42,495 bases of DNA from an uncultured Bacteroides sp. (GTDB lineage: Bacteria; Bacteroidota; Bacteroidia; Bacteroidales; Bacteroidaceae), in contig CALUOU010000013.1 in the NCBI GenBank assembly GCA_944322335.1, positions 1 through 42,495 of the forward strand. Direction: 5' to 3'. Of this stretch, positions 24,156 through 31,687 are shown in pieces. The notes under the pieces were generated by a model. That model had not been told where the DNA came from, made no database searches, and saw only the letters and a program-made list of their open reading frames with translations. The position numbers and the translations under genes are program-made. Numbering within the stretch: the first letter of the stretch is position 1; each line of letters starts with the position of its first letter.

Positions 24156-24188
24156 CAATTACATCCCAATTACAACTCAATTACAACT
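24156..24188 (+). promoter_or_regulatory. Three 11-bp direct repeats upstream of the SusC promoter
   Basis: CAATTACATCC, CAATTACAACT and CAATTACAACT follow each other without a gap, about one helical turn apart. They end 40 bp upstream of the -7 box (24229), i.e. roughly -87 to -55 from the expected start, the place for an activator such as an HTCS or SusR-like regulator. No such regulator is encoded in the window. Confidence 0.6.
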
Positions 24189-24228
24189 TTTTATGCTAAA
24201 TATTGTAGGCTTTCAATAAAATTATTAC

Positions 24229-24236
24229 TACTTTTG
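24229..24236 (+). promoter_or_regulatory. -7 box of the SusC/SusD operon
   Basis: TACTTTTG is an exact match to TAnnTTTG. The closest TTG (24203-24205) is 23 bp upstream, longer than the usual 19-21, which suits an activator-dependent promoter. The transcript would have a leader of about 210 nt. Confidence 0.6.
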
Positions 24237-24356
24237 CCGCCGACTATAACAGCAAATAGTATTGATGCATAATTTTACACTCATAAACAGAAGTTTTTTC
24301 AACCTGAATTTGGTGTTACGCAACATCAAATCCCGAGATGCGTTTCATTAAGGGCA

Positions 24357-24376
24357 TATTCATGTCCACATGAATA
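24357..24376 (+). promoter_or_regulatory. Stem-loop in the SusC leader
   Basis: TATTCATGT and ACATGAATA flank CC, a perfect 9-bp palindrome in the long leader of the SusC transcript. It is preceded by a possible weaker hairpin (ACGCAACATC near 24317 with GATGCGT near 24338). It could be an operator or an RNA element targeted post-transcriptionally; unproven. Confidence 0.4.
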
Positions 24377-24456
24377 ATCATGCGCTTTGCATCGACAGAC
24401 GTAAGAATGATCTTGTAACTTATTATTCACTTAAATACAATTATTGACAGACAAAG

Positions 24457-27396
24457 ATGAAAAGAGTATGTCTTTGCCTGTTCCTTCTTGTTTCGTTAGG
24501 CATCCGGCTGGCTGTCGCACAGTCGTCTTCCTATACGGTGAAAGGCAGTGTGATCTCCCAGACCGGGAGGGAGCCGCTGATCGGAGTGTCTATCCAGCAG
24601 AAAGGGACAGCAAACGGAGTGATTACCGACATGGACGGTAAGTATGAATTGAGCATCCAGGGAGGAGGCGACGCGACACTGGTGTTTTCTTACATCGGCA
24701 TGAAGACACAGGAACGGAGCGTCAGCCCGCAGACGGGTGTGCTGAATGTGGAGATGGAAGATGACTCGCAGCTCATGGATGAAGTGGTGGTGGTGGCTTA
24801 CGGAACGCGCAAGAAAGGGACGATCGCCGGATCGGTGTCTGCCGTGAGGGGAGAAAAGATGGCGAACGTGCCCGCGCCAAGCTTTGACCAGGCCCTGCAG
24901 GGGCAGGCGCCGGGACTGACGGTGGTGGCCAGTTCGGGCGAGCCGAGCCGCGCGGCCACGTTCCAGATACGCGGCACGAACTCCATCAATTCGGGCACGG
25001 CGCCGCTGTTTATCCTGGACGGGGTGCCCATCGAGAGCAGCGACTTCAACACGATCAGTCCGGGCGACATCGAGTCGGTGTCGGTGCTGAAAGACGCGTC
25101 GTCCACCTCCATCTATGGGGCGCGGGCGGCGAACGGCGTGATCGTGATCACCACCAAACGCGGACTGGCCATGGACAAGGCGAAGGTGACGCTGAGAGCC
25201 CAGTACGGATGGTCAAGCCTGGCGCGGAGCGAGTGGAACATGATGGATACGGCCGAGCGCATCGAGTTTGAGAAAATGATCGGGATGGACACGGGACAGG
25301 ACTATGCCCTGCTGTCGCGGACGGACGTGAACTGGATGGACGCCATCTTCAAGGACAACGCGCCGCTGCAGAGCTACGAGCTGTCCGTGAGCCGCGCCAC
25401 GGAGAAGGTGAACTACTACGTGTCCGGAGGCTTCTACGACCAGGAGGGCATCGCGCCGGAGTCGTCGTTCCGCCGCTACAACATCCGGGCCAACGCGGAG
25501 GTGAAGGCAAGCAACTGGCTGAAAATAGGCACCAACACGATGGCCGCCTATGAGGAGATCGAGCAGACGGGCGAAGGGAGCAACTCCATATCGAACCCCA
25601 TCTTCGCCTGCCGCCTGATGCTGCCTTACTGGAATCCGTTTAAAGAGGACGGCTCGCTGGCGTCGCAGAACGACGGGAGCTGGACAGGCACGAGCGTGAA
25701 CCCCTTGGAATGGATGGCGAACAATCCGGTGATGAACAAGAAATACAAGCTGCTCTCGACGGTGTTCGCCGAGATCACGCCGATAGAGGGTCTGACCGTG
25801 CGCTCGCAGTTTGCGGCGGACTATTCGCATACGGCGGGCGACGCGCAGTCGTTCCCCAGCTATATCATCAACAACGGGCTGGGATCGGCCGGACGCAGCT
25901 CGTATGACACGATGGGCCTGACGGAAACCACCACCGCCAACTACCGCCTGACACTGGACGGCGGGCACGCCTTCAACTTCATGCTGGGGCAAGAGGCGGT
26001 AAGCTACATGTCGGAAGGTTTCCAAGTCTATACGGACGGACAGACGAACGACCTGCTGACGGACCTGTCGTCGGGCACACGCGCCTCGTCGTGGGCGAAC
26101 TCATATTCTTCGTACTCCTACCTGTCGTTCTTCGCACGGGCGGAATACAATTATAAGGATCTGTATTACGCCGACTTCTCCGCACGCGCGGACGCGTCCT
26201 CACGCTTCGGCAAGAACAACCGCTGGGGCGGATTCTGGTCGGTGGGCCTGATGTGGAACATCAGGAACGAAAGCTTCCTGAAGGATGTGGAATGGCTGAC
26301 GAACGCGCAGATCGCGCTGAGCTCGGGCACCACGGGCAACTCGTCGATACCCGACTATGACCACCTGGCACTGGTGGCGGGAGGCCCCAACTATAACGAG
26401 GAGGCAGGCATCTACCCCATGCAGAGCGCCAACGAAGACCTGAGCTGGGAGACGACATGGGCCACGAACCTGGCCCTGCACCTGGGCTTCATCGACCGCA
26501 TCAATGTGGACATCGAGCTTTACAACAAGCGGACTTCGGACATGCTGATGTATGTGCCCGAATCGTATGCCATCTCCGGCGAGGGCTACCGCTGGGAGAA
26601 CGTGGGCGTGATGGTGAACCGGGGCGCGGAGATCAACGCCAGCGCGGATGTCATCCGCACGAACGATTTCACCTGGAGCCTGAGCGCGAACGTCTCTTAT
26701 AACAAGAATGAGCTGAAGGAGCTGTACAACGGCGTGGACGAGTATGTGAACTCCACTACGGGCATCCGCTTTGAGGTGGGACACCCGGTGAGCGAGTTCT
26801 ACATGAACCGCTATGCGGGCGTAAACCCGGCGAACGGCGAACAGCTGTGGTACACCAAGGACGGGGAGATCACCAACGAGTTCCGCGAGGAAGACCGCGT
26901 GATGACCGGCAAGACGTTTGACACGCCATGGGCGGGAGGCTTCGGCACGACGCTCACGTGGAAGGGACTGTCGCTCTCGGCGCAGTTCAGCTGGCTGGCA
27001 GACCGGTGGGTGCTGAACAACGACCGCTATTTCGAGGAGAACAACGGCAGCTTCTCCGGCTACAACCAGTCGAAGCGGCTGCTGTATGAGGGATGGAAGA
27101 AGCCGGGCGACGTGACCGACATCCCGCGCTACGGCGAGATAGCCCAGCTGGACGACCGCTTCCTGGAGAACACTTCCTTCCTGAGGCTGAAAAATGTGAC
27201 CCTATCCTATACGCTGCCCCAGTCGTGGCTCCGGAAGAGCAAGTTCTTCACAGCCGCACGGGTGTATGTGCAGGGACAGAACCTGCTGACATTCACAAGC
27301 TTCACGGGATTTGACCCTGAATATGCGGGCAACAGGTATCTGGGCGTATATCCGGCCTCGCGCCAGTTCACCATCGGTGCGGAGGTGTCGTTCTGA
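24457..27396 (+). CDS. SusC/RagA-family TonB-dependent outer-membrane transporter
   Basis: Outer-membrane importer (979 aa) that forms a lidded barrel with the SusD protein encoded next. After the signal peptide (cleavage after LAVAQ, about residue 22), residues 25-105 form a carboxypeptidase-regulatory-like domain (VKGSVISQTGREPLIGVSI), followed by a TonB-box-like DEVVVVAYG, the plug (about 115-230, with IRGTNSINSGTAPLFILDGVPI split across 171-192 and SIYGARAANGVIVITTK) and a beta-barrel ending in Phe (GAEVSF), the usual outer-membrane signal. There is no N-terminal STN domain, so regulation by an anti-sigma partner is unlikely; the 11-bp repeats upstream fit an activator better. The gene context (protease, no glycosidase) suggests a peptide-type substrate. 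Confidence 0.96.
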   Translation: MKRVCLCLFLLVSLGIRLAVAQSSSYTVKGSVISQTGREPLIGVSIQQKGTANGVITDMDGKYELSIQGGGDATLVFSYIGMKTQERSVSPQTGVLNVEMEDDSQLMDEVVVVAYGTRKKGTIAGSVSAVRGEKMANVPAPSFDQALQGQAPGLTVVASSGEPSRAATFQIRGTNSINSGTAPLFILDGVPIESSDFNTISPGDIESVSVLKDASSTSIYGARAANGVIVITTKRGLAMDKAKVTLRAQYGWSSLARSEWNMMDTAERIEFEKMIGMDTGQDYALLSRTDVNWMDAIFKDNAPLQSYELSVSRATEKVNYYVSGGFYDQEGIAPESSFRRYNIRANAEVKASNWLKIGTNTMAAYEEIEQTGEGSNSISNPIFACRLMLPYWNPFKEDGSLASQNDGSWTGTSVNPLEWMANNPVMNKKYKLLSTVFAEITPIEGLTVRSQFAADYSHTAGDAQSFPSYIINNGLGSAGRSSYDTMGLTETTTANYRLTLDGGHAFNFMLGQEAVSYMSEGFQVYTDGQTNDLLTDLSSGTRASSWANSYSSYSYLSFFARAEYNYKDLYYADFSARADASSRFGKNNRWGGFWSVGLMWNIRNESFLKDVEWLTNAQIALSSGTTGNSSIPDYDHLALVAGGPNYNEEAGIYPMQSANEDLSWETTWATNLALHLGFIDRINVDIELYNKRTSDMLMYVPESYAISGEGYRWENVGVMVNRGAEINASADVIRTNDFTWSLSANVSYNKNELKELYNGVDEYVNSTTGIRFEVGHPVSEFYMNRYAGVNPANGEQLWYTKDGEITNEFREEDRVMTGKTFDTPWAGGFGTTLTWKGLSLSAQFSWLADRWVLNNDRYFEENNGSFSGYNQSKRLLYEGWKKPGDVTDIPRYGEIAQLDDRFLENTSFLRLKNVTLSYTLPQSWLRKSKFFTAARVYVQGQNLLTFTSFTGFDPEYAGNRYLGVYPASRQFTIGAEVSF

Positions 27397-27444
27397 CCGC
27401 AGGCACCCACTAATCACTAATCACTAAACACTAATCAATAGAAA

Positions 27445-28977
27445 ATGACAATCAGAAGATTCAGACATTATATGGCGCTGGCTGCGGCGGCCTTGGCTTT
27501 CTCGTCTTGCCTGGACAAATATCCGGAAGGCGCCATCCCTTCGGACGAGGCGGTAAATACGGTGGAGGACGTGAACCAGCTGGTGATCGGCATCTACGAC
27601 GCGTTCAAGAGCAGCGCGCTGTATTCCGGAGGGCTGACGCTGCTGCCCGACATACAGACCGACCTGGTGTATGGAGTGAACGGAAGCTCGAACACGTATG
27701 GGGAGATCTGGCGCTGGAAAGACATCAAGGCGACCAATACGGAGATAGAAGCGGTGTACGGCGCACTGTATGACGTGATCGGACGCTGCAACTTCCTGCT
27801 GGACAATGTGGAGAAGATAAGGGTCGGGATGACGGACGATGACGCTCTCGACCGTCTGGACCAGTATTGCGGCGAGGCTTATTTCGCCCGCGCATTGGCT
27901 TACTCGGAGCTGGTGAAGCTGTTCTGCAAGGCATACGAAAGCGCGGAAGACGCGGCAGCCCGGCCGGGCGTGGTGCTGAACGGGCATTATGACAATCAGG
28001 AGCCGATGAGACGCGCCACGCTGCTGGAGTCTTACCAGTTCATCTTGGACGACCTCAGCCGCGCGGAGGAGCTGCTGCAGCTGGAGGAGGATTATGACCC
28101 GGCCGTGGACGGCGCGCTGTTTGACACGGTCTATTTCAACGAGTACACCATCTACGCCCTTCGCGCACGTGTGGCCTTGTACATGCGCGACTGGGAAGAG
28201 GCGGAAGAGTATGCGTCGAGAGTGATCGAGAGCGGGAACTATTTCCTGTCGGGTGTCAACGAATACATCTCCTCCACGCAGAACTATTTCGACTACATGT
28301 GGACCAACGACCACGGGACTGAGGTGATCTGGAAGGTGTCCTTCACCGTCAACTCCTACGGAGGCGCGTTAGGCACGGTCTTCTTCAACTACAACCAAGT
28401 GACCGTGACACCCGACTACGTGCCGGCCCGGTGGGTGCTGGACCTGTATGACGCGAACGACCTGCGGGCGTCCTCCTACTTCGCCTACTACACTACCGCA
28501 TACGGGCTGTACTGGCCTTTGCTCCAGAAATACTGGGGCAACACCGAGTTCCAACCGTACAACATCTACGGCGTGTGCATGCCTAAGGTGTTCCGCCTGG
28601 CCGAGCAATACCTGATCCGCGCGGAGGCGTATGCGCAGCAGGGAAAATACGGAGACGCGAGCAGCGACCTGTCCACGCTCCGGAGCGCACGCTACGCAGC
28701 CGGAGGATCGGTGACGGTGGGCGCCGACAACGCGATGGACGTGATCGAGGAAGAGCGCGTAAGAGAGCTGTACATGGAGGGCTTCCGCCTGCAGGATCTC
28801 AAGCGCTGGCACAAAGGCTTCGAGCGCGAGCCGCAAGACCAGTCGCTGGACAATGACCCGGCCGGCGAAAGCCGCCTGAAGGTGGAGGCCGACGACCCGA
28901 TGTTCGTATGGCCCATCCCACAGCACGAGATAGAGGCGCCCGGATCGCAGATAGAGCCAAACGAAAGTAACAGATGA
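27445..28977 (+). CDS. SusD/RagB-family surface lipoprotein
   Basis: Substrate-binding lid of the SusC transporter (510 aa), anchored on the cell surface. The signal peptide ends in FSSC (Cys-23 or near), followed by LDKYPEG, a start typical for SusD proteins. Helical repeats cover about residues 35-350; the family signatures FRLAEQYLIRAEAYAQQGKY and EERVRELYMEGFRLQDLKRW occur in the C-terminal third. It is 48 bp after the susC-like gene; the gap is filled by an ACTAATC heptad tract (27409-27440). The ligand cannot be predicted from sequence. Confidence 0.95.
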   Translation: MTIRRFRHYMALAAAALAFSSCLDKYPEGAIPSDEAVNTVEDVNQLVIGIYDAFKSSALYSGGLTLLPDIQTDLVYGVNGSSNTYGEIWRWKDIKATNTEIEAVYGALYDVIGRCNFLLDNVEKIRVGMTDDDALDRLDQYCGEAYFARALAYSELVKLFCKAYESAEDAAARPGVVLNGHYDNQEPMRRATLLESYQFILDDLSRAEELLQLEEDYDPAVDGALFDTVYFNEYTIYALRARVALYMRDWEEAEEYASRVIESGNYFLSGVNEYISSTQNYFDYMWTNDHGTEVIWKVSFTVNSYGGALGTVFFNYNQVTVTPDYVPARWVLDLYDANDLRASSYFAYYTTAYGLYWPLLQKYWGNTEFQPYNIYGVCMPKVFRLAEQYLIRAEAYAQQGKYGDASSDLSTLRSARYAAGGSVTVGADNAMDVIEEERVRELYMEGFRLQDLKRWHKGFEREPQDQSLDNDPAGESRLKVEADDPMFVWPIPQHEIEAPGSQIEPNESNR

Positions 28978-28991
28978 TTTTATAACTAAGA

Positions 28992-29903
28992 ATGATGAAA
29001 AAGACATTTATAGGAATTGTGACGGCCATTGCCGCAATAGCGGCCCTGACGGGATGCGAGCAGGAAAGGACGACTTACGAGGGTCCCAACTATGTGATGT
29101 TTTCCGACACGCTCTACCAGTGTGGAGTAAGAGAGACGGGCGAGGTGTTCGACATTCCGGTCTCCGCCACCCGTACCGCCGACCATGACCGGACGCTGGC
29201 TGTGGAAATCATAGACCGGGAAAGCAACGCGATAGAGGGGAAACACTATCAGCTGCTGTCCAACACGGTGACCATCAAGGCCGGAGAGCTGGTGGCCAAC
29301 GTTCAGGTGAAAGGCTTCTACGAAAACATATCGGACACAGACTCGTTGGGCTTCGCCCTACAGCTGGTGATTCCTGAGTCTGAGGTCTGGGACCTGTATG
29401 GCACGAAAGCGAAGGTGACGCTCCAGAAGGTATGCCCGTTTGACATCCATAACTTTACGGGATACTGCACGGTGACTTCCACCTTCTTTTCGAGCGACAA
29501 CTGGACAGGCGTGACCACCATGCGTCTCATCACAACGGACATAGACGAAGAGGAGGAAAACACGGTTGTCCTCCACGACCTGTATTACGACGGATATGAC
29601 ATCAGGCTGAAGTTTGACACGGAAGACGACATGGAGCCGCTGGTGGAGATGGAAGAGCAGAAGCTCGCCTCCACGGCCGACGCGTTCCTGGGGAACATCC
29701 ACGGAAACGGCGACCTGATGATCAGCCAGCCGACGGCCTATACCTCGTACTTCAGCTCGTGTGAGAACTTCGTCCTGCAGTATGTGACCCTGAACGTGTA
29801 TAACGACGACGGCTCGCTCTACGGCACAGTAGGCACGTATGTGAACATCCTGGAATGGATCAGCGACGGCGAGGCCGAGGACTTGAGACAACAAGGGTAT
29901 TGA
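28992..29903 (+). CDS. Lipoprotein with Calx-beta/DUF4843-like N-terminal domain
   Basis: A 303-aa lipoprotein (signal ALTGC, Cys about 22). Residues 27-135 form a beta-sandwich of the type seen in DUF4843/Calx-beta-like proteins (VFDIPVSATRTADHDRTLAVEI to GELVANVQVKGF, split in two motifs), which often follow susD genes and help bind substrate at the surface. Residues 140-303 form a second beta-rich domain starting CPFDIHNFTGYCTVTSTFF that may match DUF4984; this is from memory of the family, not a search. It starts 14 bp after the susD-like stop. The residues after Cys (EQER) are partly acidic, compatible with surface export. Function unknown beyond the SusCD association. Confidence 0.7.
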   Translation: MMKKTFIGIVTAIAAIAALTGCEQERTTYEGPNYVMFSDTLYQCGVRETGEVFDIPVSATRTADHDRTLAVEIIDRESNAIEGKHYQLLSNTVTIKAGELVANVQVKGFYENISDTDSLGFALQLVIPESEVWDLYGTKAKVTLQKVCPFDIHNFTGYCTVTSTFFSSDNWTGVTTMRLITTDIDEEEENTVVLHDLYYDGYDIRLKFDTEDDMEPLVEMEEQKLASTADAFLGNIHGNGDLMISQPTAYTSYFSSCENFVLQYVTLNVYNDDGSLYGTVGTYVNILEWISDGEAEDLRQQGY

Positions 29904-29905
29904 CC

Positions 29906-29951
29906 GGCGGCCAAAGGCTGATGCGGACCGCCTGAAAAAGAGACGGCCGCC
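29906..29951 (+). repeat. GC-rich hairpin between genes 3 and 4 of the SusCD operon
   Basis: GGCGGCC (29906-29912) is complementary to GGCCGCC (29945-29951), with GCGGACCGC-like inner pairing. No T-run follows. It begins right after the stop codon and could protect the upstream susCD mRNA or attenuate read-through into the downstream genes. Confidence 0.5.
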
Positions 29952-30009
29952 AGGCACCAACCGCCACAAACAGATTTGCAATATTGAACAACTAAAAAAA
30001 CATACAATT

Positions 30010-31656
30010 ATGAAAGCACTGAATTTGAAAGGTATCAGTTGGATCATGGCATGGGCCATGATGGGTTTGGTTATGCTTGCCGCAGGCTGTTCGGACGACG
30101 ACGACGCGGCGGAAGTGACTCCGACGTTTCCGGAGCTGAAGGAAATCAACATCCCGGCAAACGGGACAGGCAACCTCTCTTTTGACGCCAACATGGACTG
30201 GACACTGTCGAGCGACGCTTCCTGGTGCCGGTTTGTGGACGGCGAATTTGTACAGACAACAATGTCCGGCACAGCCGGCCAGCAGACGGTCCGGATAACG
30301 GTGTCTGACGACGACCAGAACTACGAGAACGACGATGTGGCCCAGATCACGCTGCGGATGGGCGGCCAGTCCCAGGTCATCTGCAAAGTGACGCGCGCGA
30401 AGAAGGAGCTTCAGGCTCTGACCGTGACCGACGGGGAAGGCAACACGTATGACGAGACCCATCCGCTGACCATCAAGGGAAACACGGCCACAGAGGAAGT
30501 GTACACCTCGGTGAAGGTGGAGGCGGAAGAAGGGACCGTGGTCGGACTGGACGCTTACCCAGACTGGCTGACCGTGCGCAACAACGAGGCGGAAGGGACT
30601 TTCGAGCTGACTTTCAATACGGAAAACACCGGATATGACTTCAAGTATGCCATCGACGAAGAGTCCGCCATCACTTTCAAGACGGAGGACGGACGCAGCG
30701 TCACTGTCCCGCTGGTCTACGAAGGCATGGACGCCGCTTCTCTGGCTGTGTCTCCCTACTATCCGAACCTGACGGCAAGAGCGAACGGCATGCTGGTCAC
30801 CGAATCGGGCGAGGCAGCTGAACTCTCCTCGACGGTCACAGCCCGCAACGACGAGTATGAGATCGTGGAGTTCGTGCAGAACGGCGAAGCTGACTACGAC
30901 TTCTCGGCAAACGGCGATCTGGACTGGATCACGGTGAGCAAGAACGGCGCGGAGGTGACATTCTCCGTAAGCGCCAACGAGACAGGTGCAAGCCGCAACG
31001 CCGTGATCATGGCGTTCCCGAAAGCGGTCTACGAGGAGATCAGCGGCAATCTGGAAGGAGCCATCATCGAGACCATCGCCCCCGAAGAAGGAGAGCAGAC
31101 TACCGGCATCGCCTCAAAATACGGGACGTTTGTAATCGCCTACCTGAGCCAGGAGGCCAAGACGGAACAGGCTGAAGTGATAGAGTTCGTGGCACACGGC
31201 ATCGCGATGAAGAGCTACATGGGCACCGGATGGGAGGTCCAACCGTTCTCAAGCATGGGTCTGGAAGAGGCTCCTGTAACCATCGAGAAGCTGGCGGAAG
31301 GCAGCGTCAGCGGCGTGGACTGCAAGGACGTGTACCGGATGACGGTCGACAACGCGCTGGTATCCATGATCCAGGATTACGGCGATGACTCCACCTACTT
31401 TGTCATCCTGGCGGAAGGCATGGGATCGGAACAGACCATCGGGGAGAACGAGGCAGTCTCCGGTGTCAGAGGCGTGGCCGTCAATTTCTCCGAATTTGTG
31501 ATGGATGAGACCAATCCTGACGGATGGAGCCAGGTCGACAGATCAGGCTGGGGCGTTGTGGTAAGCTCGCCCACTTCGGTACCGGCTTATGCGGTTGTGG
31601 TAAGAAACGCTGACGGATCTGTCGCCGCATATTGTGAAGTGGTATTTGCGGAATGA
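30010..31656 (+). CDS. BACON-like domain surface lipoprotein
   Basis: A 548-aa lipoprotein: signal peptide ending LAAGC, then SDDDDAAE, a run of acidic residues right after the lipidated Cys that matches the Bacteroides surface-export signal. Residues 35-130 resemble a BACON domain (IPANGTGNLSFDANMDWTL, SWCRF, VTRAKKE), a beta-sandwich common in surface proteins near SusCD genes. Two further beta-rich repeats follow (about 131-250 and 255-385; each with a -DW-TV/PDWLTV segment), then a C-terminal domain (about 390-548). No catalytic motif is visible. Probably a surface ligand-binding or spacer protein of the locus. Confidence 0.75.
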   Translation: MKALNLKGISWIMAWAMMGLVMLAAGCSDDDDAAEVTPTFPELKEINIPANGTGNLSFDANMDWTLSSDASWCRFVDGEFVQTTMSGTAGQQTVRITVSDDDQNYENDDVAQITLRMGGQSQVICKVTRAKKELQALTVTDGEGNTYDETHPLTIKGNTATEEVYTSVKVEAEEGTVVGLDAYPDWLTVRNNEAEGTFELTFNTENTGYDFKYAIDEESAITFKTEDGRSVTVPLVYEGMDAASLAVSPYYPNLTARANGMLVTESGEAAELSSTVTARNDEYEIVEFVQNGEADYDFSANGDLDWITVSKNGAEVTFSVSANETGASRNAVIMAFPKAVYEEISGNLEGAIIETIAPEEGEQTTGIASKYGTFVIAYLSQEAKTEQAEVIEFVAHGIAMKSYMGTGWEVQPFSSMGLEEAPVTIEKLAEGSVSGVDCKDVYRMTVDNALVSMIQDYGDDSTYFVILAEGMGSEQTIGENEAVSGVRGVAVNFSEFVMDETNPDGWSQVDRSGWGVVVSSPTSVPAYAVVVRNADGSVAAYCEVVFAE

Positions 31657-31687
31657 TAAGGAAAACCTAACAGGCAAAAGAGATTTG

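Noticed and set aside
31634-31687. Upstream start for the LRR lipoprotein
   Set aside because: It overlaps the preceding gene and pushes the signal peptide inward; the ATG at 31688 gives a normal lipoprotein signal.
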